From a virus: a stretch of 34,982 bases of DNA. The notes beneath the pieces are model-generated. The model had not been told where the DNA came from and searched no databases. It saw only the letters and a list, made by a program, of their open reading frames with translations. The position numbers and the translations under genes were made by a program. Positions 6,154 to 12,877 of the stretch are shown piece by piece. The number at the start of each line of letters is the position of its first letter. The stretch's first letter is position 1. The DNA is taken from positions 1-34,982 of IMG/VR virus record IMGVR_UViG_3300046804_002202, one strand, 5' to 3'.

Positions 6154-6183
6154 TTGACTACATAGTATGAATAGAGGTATAAT
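6154..6183 (+). promoter_or_regulatory. Strong sigma70-type early promoter
   Basis: TTGACT (6154-6159) and a perfect TATAAT (6178-6183) are separated by 18 bases. The expected start near 6190 leaves a very short leader before ATG 6204, beginning about CTAACGTTCATCC. The first transcribed bases are therefore the CGTTCATCC motif discussed under the riboswitch-like element. Confidence 0.78.
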
Positions 6184-6203
6184 AATCCTCTAACGTTCAT
6201 CCT

Positions 6204-6410
6204 ATGACTAAAGCACTTTTGCTTTTAGCATGGGTTCCACTTCTCTCTGTTTCAGCGCCACAATTTATTGCTACTTCTAAAGTATCAGTAAATTGTGACA
6301 CCGCGATGGAACTAATGGACATCGTTAAAAACGACGATGTAGTAATTCAAAGAGTAGAAGACCGATTGCTATTGGAACTCCGAAAGGATTTCATAAAAGT
6401 GTGTAACTGA
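6204..6410 (+). CDS. Small protein with a signal-peptide-like N terminus
   Basis: The 68-residue protein starts MTKALLLLAWVPLLSVSAP, a short positive start, a hydrophobic core and an Ala-x-Ala-like end. This resembles an export signal or a membrane anchor. The remaining part is helical and charged (VEDRLLLELRKDFIKVCN) with cysteines near both ends. No family is recognised. There is no Shine-Dalgarno sequence, and the leader is only about 13 bases. Its start region and the bases right after its stop are complementary (TCCTAT and ATAGGA), so the ORF may lie in the loop of a structured RNA. Confidence 0.65.
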   Translation: MTKALLLLAWVPLLSVSAPQFIATSKVSVNCDTAMELMDIVKNDDVVIQRVEDRLLLELRKDFIKVCN

Positions 6411-6496
6411 ATAGGACGGAAGTAAGCCGACGCGGAACGGATCGTTCATTCGCTATTCGCAAATAGCGAACGCAAACGCCGACTGAAGGAACGCTC
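6411..6496 (+). ncRNA. Glutamine-riboswitch-like RNA element (glnA/Downstream-peptide type hallmarks)
   Basis: The segment between the 68-residue ORF and the DUF4278-like ORF is GC-rich and structured. It contains GGACGGAAGTAAG (6414-6426), GGAACGG (6434-6440), CGTTCATT (6443-6450), a nine-base-pair hairpin TTCGCTATT/AATAGCGAA (6449-6457 and 6462-6470) and GAAGGAACGC (6485-6494). CGTTCA, GACGGAAGTA and GAAGGAACGC are signatures I recall for the glutamine-binding glnA and Downstream-peptide RNAs of cyanobacteria and their phages. Their order here is not standard: the GACGGAAGTA part comes before the internal CGTTCA, while another CGTTCATCC lies at 6194-6202, upstream of the ORF. No T tract follows, so control would be translational or by another route. 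Confidence 0.55.
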
Positions 6497-6525
6497 TTTA
6501 ACTTAAAAAACTAAGGAGAAACCTA

Positions 6526-6663
6526 ATGTCAAAAGTCGTATATCGTGGTGTTGAGTATGACACTGAAAAGCGTCTTCAATATCAACAACAAATGATGCAG
6601 CAACCTCAACAATACAACGAAACCTATCGCGGTGTTAAGTTTGTAAAGGAGGGGCACAAATGA
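6526..6663 (+). CDS. DUF4278-like small peptide
   Basis: This 45-residue ORF has an AAGGAG Shine-Dalgarno sequence (about 6513-6518) before its ATG. It contains two copies of a YRGV motif, VVYRGVEYDTE near the N terminus and ETYRGVKFVKE near the C terminus, separated by a Gln/Met-rich linker. Paired YRG motifs are typical of the small cyanobacterial DUF4278 proteins. Its position just after glutamine-riboswitch hallmarks fits the short peptides after which the Downstream-peptide RNA is named, suggesting a link to nitrogen status. The biochemical function is unknown. Confidence 0.7.
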   Translation: MSKVVYRGVEYDTEKRLQYQQQMMQQPQQYNETYRGVKFVKEGHK

Positions 6664-6761
6664 ATACTTACTTCGTTCGTTATCTTAAGAGAAAAGCAAA
6701 GAAGGAAAAACTACTTCACCTTGCTCAAATTAATATGGCAAAGCAACCACAGGTTGCATAA
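6660..6761 (+). CDS. Very small basic peptide
   Basis: An ATG overlapping the stop of the DUF4278-like gene (ATGA), with AGGAGG about eight bases upstream (6648-6653), opens a 33-residue frame beginning MNTYFVRYLKRKAKKEKLL. It is strongly basic and helical. A perfect terminator follows six bases after its stop. Coupling, ribosome site and terminator together make it likely to be translated. No homologue is recognised. Confidence 0.6.
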   Translation: MNTYFVRYLKRKAKKEKLLHLAQINMAKQPQVA

Positions 6762-6766
6762 TTTAC

Positions 6767-6795
6767 GAGGAGTGCTTGACACTCCTCTTTTTTTT
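6767..6795 (+). terminator. Rho-independent terminator overlapping a promoter
   Basis: GAGGAGTG/CACTCCTC (6767-6774 and 6780-6787) is a perfect eight-base-pair stem with a CTTGA loop followed by eight T residues. The loop and the first bases of the 3' arm spell TTGACA, the -35 box of the next promoter. Confidence 0.93.
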
Positions 6796-6804
6796 GACTA
6801 TAAT
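6776..6804 (+). promoter_or_regulatory. Perfect-consensus sigma70 promoter built into a terminator
   Basis: TTGACA (6776-6781), a 17-base spacer and TATAAT (6799-6804) match the consensus exactly. The spacer is made of the terminator's 3' arm and T tract. It drives the gene at 6828 and probably thyX. Confidence 0.85.
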
Positions 6805-6827
6805 TACCTTTGTGAGGTTTAATCAAG

Positions 6828-7067
6828 ATGGATAAAGAAAAGCTTAAGTTAATCATCAGAAACCTTGAATCTCTTGTCGATTGTCTAAAGTCAGAAGTAT
6901 ATTCTGATGTAGATGCATATAAACTAGATCTTCAGTATGAAGAAGTAGCACCTTATATTGATGATTATGATGAGGTGTTCTATGATGAGAGTGATGAACT
7001 AGCAGATTTAATGAGAGTCAATCAAAAATACAAACTTACAAACGATGATGATGGAGACGGACTGTGA
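6828..7067 (+). CDS. Small acidic hypothetical protein
   Basis: This 79-residue protein has a helical N terminus (MDKEKLKLIIRNLESLVDCLKSEVY) followed by a very acidic region (YIDDYDEVFYDESDELADL) and the tail DDDGDG. It overlaps thyX by four bases and is transcribed from the perfect promoter just upstream. The strong acidity could make it a DNA mimic or a binder of a basic partner, but that is inference. I recognise no family. Confidence 0.7.
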   Translation: MDKEKLKLIIRNLESLVDCLKSEVYSDVDAYKLDLQYEEVAPYIDDYDEVFYDESDELADLMRVNQKYKLTNDDDGDGL

Positions 7068-7783
7068 ATAAGATCTTCGAAGAATTCGAATTCATGAAAC
7101 CAGAAGTAAAACTTGTATCTGTTACACCAGATGCAGAGAAACATATGGCATACTGTGCTCGTGTTTCTAATCCAGCAAACCAGGAGAATGATAAGTTTGC
7201 TGGACTTCTTAAGTATTGTATTCAGCATCAGCATTGGAGTATCTTCGAGCAAGCTTCAATGACTGTAGAAATTAATACTACAAGAGGTATCGCAGCACAG
7301 ATACTTCGTCATAGGAGCTTTACATATCAAGAATTTTCGCAACGGTATGCTGATGCTAATCTTTTGGGTGGTAATATTCCTCTCCCTGAACTTCGTAGGC
7401 AAGATGATAAGAATCGTCAGAACTCAATTGATGACCTTCCAGACTATCTGAAACTCACTCTACTAGAAGACATTCGCGTTCTGTTTGAGCAGTCTCAGAG
7501 AGTCTACAACCGCCTTCTGGAGAAAGGAGTGGCAAAGGAGTGTGCAAGGTTTGTATTGCCCTTAGCGACGCCCACAAGACTCTATATGACCGGTTCTGTA
7601 AGGTCATGGATCCATTATATTGATCTCCGTTCTGCACACGGTACACAGAAGGAACATATGGAGATTGCAGAATTGATTCGTTGTATTTTTACTTGTCAGT
7701 TCCCTGCTGTATCTGAAGCACTTGGTTGGACTCGTGAAGGTTGTTCAGAGTGCAATGATGCACCATCTATTACTATTGAATAA
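7064..7783 (+). CDS. thyX: Flavin-dependent thymidylate synthase ThyX
   Basis: The 239-residue protein contains the ThyX signature RHRSFTYQEFSQR (82-94), matching RHRX7S. Conserved surroundings include HWSIFEQASMTVEI and a C-terminal RSWIHYIDLR...HMEIAEL. ThyX methylates dUMP to dTMP using methylenetetrahydrofolate and FAD, supplying dTTP for phage replication. I kept the GTG start at 7064 because GGAG (7053-7056) lies seven bases upstream and the start overlaps the previous stop. An internal ATG at 7094 would give a shorter protein close to some homologues. The gene is followed by an AATAAATA late-like box. Confidence 0.95.
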   Translation: MNKIFEEFEFMKPEVKLVSVTPDAEKHMAYCARVSNPANQENDKFAGLLKYCIQHQHWSIFEQASMTVEINTTRGIAAQILRHRSFTYQEFSQRYADANLLGGNIPLPELRRQDDKNRQNSIDDLPDYLKLTLLEDIRVLFEQSQRVYNRLLEKGVAKECARFVLPLATPTRLYMTGSVRSWIHYIDLRSAHGTQKEHMEIAELIRCIFTCQFPAVSEALGWTREGCSECNDAPSITIE

Positions 7784-7786
7784 ATA
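7779..7786 (+). promoter_or_regulatory. Possible late promoter box
   Basis: AATAAATA, one base from the T4 late consensus, overlaps the end of thyX 27 bases before the next start codon. Its position fits a late start for the 7813-phoH pair. The evidence is the motif only. Confidence 0.35.
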
Positions 7787-7812
7787 CTCTCATATAAAAT
7801 GGAGGAAACAAT

Positions 7813-8061
7813 TTGGCAACATATCCTGTGATCAATAAAGAAACTGGCGAACAAAAAGAAGTTACAATGAGTGTTCATGATTGGGACCAGTGGAAAAAAG
7901 ATAATCCAGAATGGGATAGAGATTGGAGTGATCCTTCAACGTGCCCTAATTCCGGAGAAGTTGGAGAAATCTATGATAGACTTAAGAAGTCACATCCAGG
8001 ATGGAATGATGTTCTTCGCAAAGCATCAAAGGCACCAGGTTCAAAAGTAAAACCAATTTGA
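7813..8061 (+). CDS. Small FmdB-like hypothetical protein without zinc ribbon
   Basis: The 82-residue protein begins with ATYPVINKETGEQKEVTMSV, a pattern like the N terminus of FmdB-type small phage proteins, and ends with WNDVLRKASKAPGSK. The CxxC pairs of a zinc ribbon are missing; only one cysteine is present. The start is a TTG supported by a strong GGAGGA at 7801-7806, and no ATG is better placed. It lies six bases upstream of phoH, so the two are probably co-transcribed. The function is unknown. Confidence 0.7.
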   Translation: MATYPVINKETGEQKEVTMSVHDWDQWKKDNPEWDRDWSDPSTCPNSGEVGEIYDRLKKSHPGWNDVLRKASKAPGSKVKPI

Positions 8062-8067
8062 TTTTAT

Positions 8068-8820
8068 ATGGCAAGAAAAAGAACGAACGATCAACCAATT
8101 GGTGTTGGACTTACTGCTAAACAAATGAAGCGTAAGAAACCAATTAGTGCTGATTTAATGAGAGACATTGATCCTCTCACCGATAACCAAAAACTACTTT
8201 ATAAGGCATACGAAGATCATAAAAACATTGTTGCCTACGGTGCTGCTGGTACAGGTAAAACCTTTATCACACTTTACAATGCTCTTCAAGACGTTTTAGA
8301 TGAAAGATCACCTTACGAAAAAATTTATATCGTTAGGTCTCTTGTTGCTACTCGTGAAATTGGTTTCCTTCCCGGTGACCATGAAGATAAGTCTTCTCTT
8401 TATCAGATTCCTTACAAGAATATGGTGAAGTACATGTTCCAAATGCCAGATGATGCATCTTTTGAAATGCTCTATGGCAACCTAAAACTGCAAGGAACAA
8501 TTAGTTTTTGGAGTACTTCCTTTATTCGTGGAACTACTCTTGATAATGCAATTATTATTGTTGATGAGTTTCAAAACCTGAACTTCCACGAACTAGATTC
8601 TATTATCACTCGTGTTGGTGAAAATAGTAAAATTATGTTCTGTGGGGATGCTACTCAAAGTGATCTAATTAAAACTAATGAGAAGAATGGTATTATTGAT
8701 TTTATGAAAGTCCTTCGTATCATGCCTTCATTTGATGTTATTGAGTTTGGAGTTGATGATATTGTTCGTTCAGGATTAGTAAAAGAATATATTCTTGCAA
8801 AAATGGAAGTTGGAGTATGA
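8068..8820 (+). CDS. phoH: PhoH-like P-loop ATPase
   Basis: The 250-residue protein has a Walker A motif GAAGTGKT (58-65) and a Walker B-like VDEFQN (165-170), with the SFIRGTTLDN block before Walker B and GDATQSD after it, all typical of PhoH proteins. PhoH is a cytoplasmic ATPase related to the helicase domain of PIN-PhoH proteins. It is very common in marine phages, and its role in infection is not settled. The stop overlaps the exonuclease start (ATGA). No Pho-box-like repeat is evident upstream. Confidence 0.94.
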   Translation: MARKRTNDQPIGVGLTAKQMKRKKPISADLMRDIDPLTDNQKLLYKAYEDHKNIVAYGAAGTGKTFITLYNALQDVLDERSPYEKIYIVRSLVATREIGFLPGDHEDKSSLYQIPYKNMVKYMFQMPDDASFEMLYGNLKLQGTISFWSTSFIRGTTLDNAIIIVDEFQNLNFHELDSIITRVGENSKIMFCGDATQSDLIKTNEKNGIIDFMKVLRIMPSFDVIEFGVDDIVRSGLVKEYILAKMEVGV

Positions 8821-9497
8821 GTTTTATTCATCATAATTACTTAGGTGAACTTGAATTAGAAAAGAAAGAACAAAATGGCATCCGTCTTTATAACTTACCA
8901 AATGGAGACTGGGTGCCATCCATTACATCGGTGACTTCTTTTTATAATCGCCAGATTTTTACTGAGTGGAGAAAACGAGTTGGTGTAGAAAAAGCAAATG
9001 CAATCACACGTAAAGCAACTGCAAGAGGAACTGATTTCCACCAAGTTTGTCAAGACTATCTGGAAAACAAAGAACTGGACTGGAATGATTATCAACCCCT
9101 GACAAAGTTTATGTTTCATCATGTGAAACCTTATCTGGATAAGATAAATAATATTCATGCAATTGAAAGAACACTTTACTCTGAGTATCTTGGACTCGCT
9201 GGAAGAGTAGATTGTATTGCTGAATATGAAGGAGAGTTAGCAGTTATTGACTTTAAAACATCTGAAAAGATCAAACCAGAAGAATGGATTGAAAATTATT
9301 TTGTTCAAGAAATGTTTTATGCTGCTGCATATTACGAACTCACTGATATTCCTCCAGTCAAACTGATTACTTTAATGGTAACTCCTGGTGGTGAAGTCAA
9401 AGTATTTGACAAAAGAAACAAATCAGACTATATTAAGTTATTAGTTCGTTATATTAAAGAATTTGTATCTCACAGTACTAGGCCAGATGGAGAATGA
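8817..9497 (+). CDS. PD-(D/E)XK exonuclease, RecB/Cas4/MGME1-like
   Basis: The 226-residue protein has the PD-(D/E)XK nuclease core in order: GTDFH (H75), GRVDCIAEY with D132, VIDFKTSEK with D145 and K147, and a QEMFYAAAYY motif (Q164, Y168). This layout matches RecB-family single-strand exonucleases annotated in many cyanophages. It probably takes part in phage recombination or replication, or in host DNA breakdown. It is coupled to phoH by ATGA and overlaps gp33 by 11 bases. Confidence 0.85.
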   Translation: MSFIHHNYLGELELEKKEQNGIRLYNLPNGDWVPSITSVTSFYNRQIFTEWRKRVGVEKANAITRKATARGTDFHQVCQDYLENKELDWNDYQPLTKFMFHHVKPYLDKINNIHAIERTLYSEYLGLAGRVDCIAEYEGELAVIDFKTSEKIKPEEWIENYFVQEMFYAAAYYELTDIPPVKLITLMVTPGGEVKVFDKRNKSDYIKLLVRYIKEFVSHSTRPDGE

Positions 9498-9744
9498 ATT
9501 AGAGAAAGTACTAGAAAGTAAATTTTTCTGTCCATCACGATTTGCACAAGAAATCGAAAATCTTGTGCAAGTGAATGTGGAGATGAATTATATTGATGCA
9601 ATTGTTCATTTCTGCGAACAAAATAATATTGATTTAGAATCAGTACCTAAATTGATTTCTAAACCATTGAAAGAAAAACTTAAGTATGAAGCAATGGAAC
9701 TTAACTTTTTGAAGAGGAGTTCTAGAGCGAAACTACCCCTTTGA
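9487..9744 (+). CDS. 33: Late transcription coactivator gp33
   Basis: From ATG 9487 this gives an 85-residue protein whose core, EMNYIDAIVHFCEQNNIDLESVPKLI followed by LKYEAMELNFL, aligns by eye with T4 gp33 (SYLEATTAFLEENSIPE...IQSEAIDENLL). gp33 bridges RNA polymerase and the sliding clamp and activates late promoters. This matches the many TATAAATA boxes in the window. A longer frame from 9463 is open only through the exonuclease gene. The sigma partner gp55 is not in the window. Confidence 0.85.
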   Translation: MENELEKVLESKFFCPSRFAQEIENLVQVNVEMNYIDAIVHFCEQNNIDLESVPKLISKPLKEKLKYEAMELNFLKRSSRAKLPL

Positions 9745-9752
9745 CGTTTTTA

Positions 9753-9760
9753 TATAAATA
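9753..9760 (+). promoter_or_regulatory. Late promoter
   Basis: A perfect TATAAATA box lies between gp33 and the HNH gene, 31 bases before its ATG. Unlike other endonuclease genes here, I see no convincing inverted repeat around it. Confidence 0.65.
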
Positions 9761-9783
9761 ATCATACAATTTTCTTGAATAAA

Positions 9784-10221
9784 ATGAGTTGGACCAAAGA
9801 ACAGCAGGCTGAATATATGCGTAATTATCGTAAAGATCCTGCAAAAAAGAAAAGATCTCAAGAACTTCAAAGAGAATGGTATCACAGAAATAAAGAAACT
9901 ATTTTAGTAAAACAAAAAGATTTATATTATTCTTTGAAGGAACAAATAATTGAAAATCTTGGTGGAAAATGTAAGTATTGTTCTTCCTATGAAAATTTAG
10001 AATTTAATCACATTGATCCATTACTCAAAGTTGAAGAAGCATCCAAAAGACATATGATGTCCAAAGATGAGTGGAAAAAATGTGAACTTCTCTGTAAAGA
10101 CTGTCACAGAAAGTATACTACTGCTGAAAACAAAATAATGAGAAAGTATTGGTTAGAAAATGTTGATCTCGAAACAAGGAGAAAATTAATTAATGAGCAG
10201 TTGCAAAGTGACTCCATTTGA
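9784..10221 (+). CDS. HNH free-standing endonuclease
   Basis: The 145-residue protein has a basic helical N terminus (TKEQQAEYMRNYRKDP) and a compact HNH core: C-K-Y-C near the middle, LEFNHIDP, then CELLCKDCHRKY. These include the catalytic histidine and two zinc cysteine pairs. I chose ATG 9784 rather than the TTG at 9775. The gene lies between gp33 and gp59, two core T4 genes, and overlaps the start of gp59 by 29 bases, so it looks like an insertion into an older gp33-gp59 junction. It is preceded by a late promoter. Confidence 0.78.
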   Translation: MSWTKEQQAEYMRNYRKDPAKKKRSQELQREWYHRNKETILVKQKDLYYSLKEQIIENLGGKCKYCSSYENLEFNHIDPLLKVEEASKRHMMSKDEWKKCELLCKDCHRKYTTAENKIMRKYWLENVDLETRRKLINEQLQSDSI

Positions 10222-10804
10222 AACATATAAATCATATCTCTCTTTAAAGAATCATTTCACTAAAGATAGTTATGATTATTTTAAATATTGTGGTAAATCA
10301 AGATCTACAATAAAATCTTTCTATCAAAGACGTGATAGAATGTGGTTTGAGAAAGTTTCAAGACAAAAAACAGATCAAGAAGTTGTAGATTTCTTTGTTT
10401 CTAACTTTGTATCATGTAATGATCCAGAGACACTTTGGATTGGTGAGATGATCAAAGAAGGAGAGACAAGATATCAAAACTGGCAAAAGAAAATTCAGTC
10501 ACTTTCCTATATCTTCAAAGAAGAATCACAGAGTCTCTTTGAAGAAAATAAATTTGAGGATGTCTTTAAGTGTTCTAAGGGACATCCTATTGTTCTTAAA
10601 AAATTCCTGAACGGTAAAATTAGTCTAGAAACCCTAGTCATTTATGATAGAATATTCCTGTTCGGGAATACGTTTGATAAGAAACTCCAGGATCCAGTGT
10701 GGGAAACCGTCAGTCGTAGGATTAAAAAATATAATCCTTTTCTAAATATTGATGTATTTCGTTTTAAGCGAATTTTAAAAGAAATTATTCTGGAGGATTC
10801 ATGA
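10193..10804 (+). CDS. 59: Helicase loader gp59
   Basis: The 203-residue, strongly basic helical protein resembles T4 gp59 in length and pattern. It has YKSYLSLKNHFTKDSYDYFKY near the N terminus, YQRRDRMWFEKVSRQ at about 44-58, FFVSNFVSCNDPETLWIGE, and a C-terminal helical domain with VIYDRIFLF. gp59 loads the gp41 helicase on gp32-coated forks and at recombination intermediates. Its start lies within the upstream HNH gene, so the first few residues may have been altered by that insertion. The stop overlaps the next gene by four bases. Confidence 0.83.
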   Translation: MSSCKVTPFETYKSYLSLKNHFTKDSYDYFKYCGKSRSTIKSFYQRRDRMWFEKVSRQKTDQEVVDFFVSNFVSCNDPETLWIGEMIKEGETRYQNWQKKIQSLSYIFKEESQSLFEENKFEDVFKCSKGHPIVLKKFLNGKISLETLVIYDRIFLFGNTFDKKLQDPVWETVSRRIKKYNPFLNIDVFRFKRILKEIILEDS

Positions 10805-11145
10805 GTTTCTTCAATTCTGAAGTTGTCCGCGCAGAGATGACTGAGATTGCAGAATTACAAGAACGTGTTTATTCAAACGTCTTTAAGTTTCCTGCAATGT
10901 CAAAGGAAGAGAAACTTCAGCATGTAGAACTTCTTGAAAGACTTCTTGATAAACAAAAAGTTCTTTATACAAGAGTGAGCTTATCTGATGATCCAGAAGC
11001 AATTGAAATGAAAGAACGTATCACTCAATCTGCAATTATGATGGGTATGCCTCCTGGCACTGATATGAATATCATTCTCAACAATATGTCTCAGATGCTT
11101 GAGGTGATGAAGCAGCAGATTGACAAGACAGGTTCCGACCTGTAG
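10801..11145 (+). CDS. DUF1825-like protein
   Basis: This 114-residue helical protein begins MSFFNSEVVRAEM and ends with MGMPPGTDMNIILNNMSQMLEVMKQQ. This resembles the cyanobacterial DUF1825 family (FFDSEIVQ... with an MTPQQMFDQM-like tail). DUF1825 has no established function. Coupling to gp59 by ATGA and its place before gp32 suggest a replication-linked role or a host-interaction protein acquired from cyanobacteria. Confidence 0.75.
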   Translation: MSFFNSEVVRAEMTEIAELQERVYSNVFKFPAMSKEEKLQHVELLERLLDKQKVLYTRVSLSDDPEAIEMKERITQSAIMMGMPPGTDMNIILNNMSQMLEVMKQQIDKTGSDL

Positions 11146-11150
11146 AATAT

Positions 11151-11177
11151 GGAAACCATAAATAGATAAAGAGTTTC
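11151..11177 (+). promoter_or_regulatory. Late-like box in a short hairpin loop
   Basis: CATAAATA (11157-11164) lies in the loop of a weak stem, GGAAAC (11151-11156) with GTTTCT-type pairing at 11173-11178 (six pairs including a wobble). The layout mimics the stronger modules at other endonuclease genes but the stem is short. Confidence 0.35.
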
Positions 11178-11187
11178 TTATTTTTCT

Positions 11188-11844
11188 GTGCCCGTTATTT
11201 ACGAATTTATTAATAATGTAAATCAAAAAATTTATATCGGACAAGCATCTGATTATAAACAAAGGATAAGATCTCATAAGTTCAATTTAAGTCAAAATAA
11301 AAATACTCCATTTTATAATGCTTTGAGAAAATATGGATGGAATAATTTTTCTATCAATATAGTTGAAGAGTGTGATGAAGAAAAATTAAATCAAAGAGAA
11401 ATCTATTGGATAGAAGAAAAAAAGTCGTTATATCCAAATGGATATAATTTATTAGAAGGCGGCAAACAAGCAAAACATACTGATGTTACTAAACAAAAAA
11501 TATCAGATAGTAGAAAAGGAATTAAATTTAGTAAATCTCATATTGAAAATTTAAAGAAGTCACATATTGGATATGTGATGCCAGATGAACAAAAGAAAAA
11601 AATATCACAATCAAATAAAGGAAAAATCATTTCAAAAGAAACAAAAAATAAATTAAAGTATTCTCAACCTCACAGGAAAGAAGTTGGAAGATTTGATTTA
11701 AATGGAAATCTTGTTACTAAATATGACAGCATAATGGAAGCATCTATTGATTTAAAATGTTCTCCTGGTAATATATCTGAATGCTGCAATGGAAAAAGAA
11801 AAATGAAAACTATTTTAAAAGGAGATGTTTTAAAATTTTTATGA
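11188..11844 (+). CDS. GIY-YIG homing endonuclease with NUMOD repeats
   Basis: The 218-residue protein has an N-terminal GIY-YIG domain (IYEF at 4-7, IYIG at 15-18, conserved R26, E71 in REIYWIEE, and NLLEGG). Lysine-rich NUMOD3-type repeats follow (KQKISDSRKGIKFS, KKKISQSNKGKIIS). The C-terminal NUMOD1-like module (VGRFDLNGNLVTKYDS) resembles a DNA-binding helix-turn-helix region. The start is a GTG at 11188; no ATG is close and the nuclease domain begins immediately. It lies between the DUF1825-like gene and gp32. Confidence 0.85.
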   Translation: MPVIYEFINNVNQKIYIGQASDYKQRIRSHKFNLSQNKNTPFYNALRKYGWNNFSINIVEECDEEKLNQREIYWIEEKKSLYPNGYNLLEGGKQAKHTDVTKQKISDSRKGIKFSKSHIENLKKSHIGYVMPDEQKKKISQSNKGKIISKETKNKLKYSQPHRKEVGRFDLNGNLVTKYDSIMEASIDLKCSPGNISECCNGKRKMKTILKGDVLKFL

Positions 11845-11846
11845 TC

Positions 11847-11881
11847 AAGGGCTTGACATCCCTTTCTATTACAAGTAGCAT
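11847..11881 (+). promoter_or_regulatory. Promoter for gp32 overlapping a weak terminator hairpin
   Basis: TTGACA (11853-11858), a 17-base spacer and TAGCAT (11876-11881) form a sigma70-type promoter upstream of gp32. The TTGACA lies in the loop of a short hairpin AAGGG/CCCTT (11847-11851 and 11860-11864) followed by TCT. This is the same arrangement as the perfect promoter at 6776. Confidence 0.5.
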
Positions 11882-11925
11882 AAAGTTGTCACAAAGGCCA
11901 AATCTAACTAACAAAAGGTAATCTA

Positions 11926-12867
11926 ATGTCATTCGAAAATCTTAAGAAGCAATCTAAACTTGGTTCTCTAACTTCTAAACTTGTAAAAGAAGTTGAAAAA
12001 ATGAATGCTACATCTAATAGTGTTGATGAAAGGATGTGGCGTCCCGAGATGGATAAAACAGGAAACGGTTTTGCAGTAATCCGTTTCCTGCCTGCTCCCG
12101 AAGGAGAAGATGTTCCCTGGGCAAAAATGTACTCTCATGGTTTCCAAGGTCCTGGTGGTTGGTATATTGAAAACTCTCTGACAACTCTGAGTCAGAAAGA
12201 TCCTGTATCCGAACACAATCGCAAACTGTGGAACAGTGGTAGCGATAAGGATAAAGAAACTGTTCGCAAGCAAAAGCGTAAACTGTCTTATTACAGCAAT
12301 ATCTACGTTGTAAAAGATCCTACAAATCCACAAAACGAAGGTAAGGTCTTCCTCTTCAAGTATGGTAAGAAGATCTTTGATAAGATTATGGAAGCAATGC
12401 AACCTGAGTTTGAGGATGAAACTCCTATTAATCCTTTTGACTTCTGGCAGGGTGCTAATTTCAAACTCAAAATCGTTAAGAAAGATGGGTATTGGAACTA
12501 CGACAAGTCAGAATTTGGTTCTGTTGAACCACTACTGGATGATGACGATGCTCTGGAAGCCATCTGGAAGAAAGAGTATTCTCTGGCAGCAGTAACTGCT
12601 CCTGATCAATTCAAGTCCTATGAAGAACTTGATGCACGTCTGAATGCTGTTCTTGGTCTTCAGACTCCTACTCGCTCTCGTGCTGTAGTTGAACAGGAAG
12701 ATGATCTTGAAGAGTATACACAAACTCCTACTGTTCAAGATCGTGTGGTAGAAGAACTGGAACAATCTTATGCTCGTTCCAAGTCTCCTTCACTGCCGAC
12801 TATCACTTCTTCTGATGAGGATGAAGATGATGCTCTTGCATATTTTTCTCGCCTAGCAAATGACTAA
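11926..12867 (+). CDS. 32: Single-stranded DNA-binding protein gp32
   Basis: The 313-residue protein follows T4 gp32 in layout. The basic N terminus (SFENLKKQSKLGSLTSKLVKEVEK) is for cooperativity. The core contains GWYIEN and KRKLSYYSNIYVVKDPTNPQNEGKV-like blocks that bind DNA. The acidic C-terminal tail (SSDEDEDDALAYFSRLAND) recruits replication proteins. The zinc cysteines and the CPVC motif of T4 gp32 are absent; the protein has no cysteine at all. It coats single-stranded DNA in replication and recombination, matching the gp59 gene nearby. A strong Shine-Dalgarno-like AAAGG lies upstream. The 3' end is followed by nested module B. Confidence 0.95.
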   Translation: MSFENLKKQSKLGSLTSKLVKEVEKMNATSNSVDERMWRPEMDKTGNGFAVIRFLPAPEGEDVPWAKMYSHGFQGPGGWYIENSLTTLSQKDPVSEHNRKLWNSGSDKDKETVRKQKRKLSYYSNIYVVKDPTNPQNEGKVFLFKYGKKIFDKIMEAMQPEFEDETPINPFDFWQGANFKLKIVKKDGYWNYDKSEFGSVEPLLDDDDALEAIWKKEYSLAAVTAPDQFKSYEELDARLNAVLGLQTPTRSRAVVEQEDDLEEYTQTPTVQDRVVEELEQSYARSKSPSLPTITSSDEDEDDALAYFSRLAND

Positions 12868-12877
12868 ATAACTAAAC

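Noticed and set aside
9700-9790. Nested inverted-repeat module before the HNH gene at 9784
   Set aside because: A late promoter is present but no complementary arms flank it, so it was not counted as a member of the module family.
11968-12402. 144-residue minus-strand ORF inside gp32
   Set aside because: It is antisense to a clear gp32 gene; nothing supports expression.
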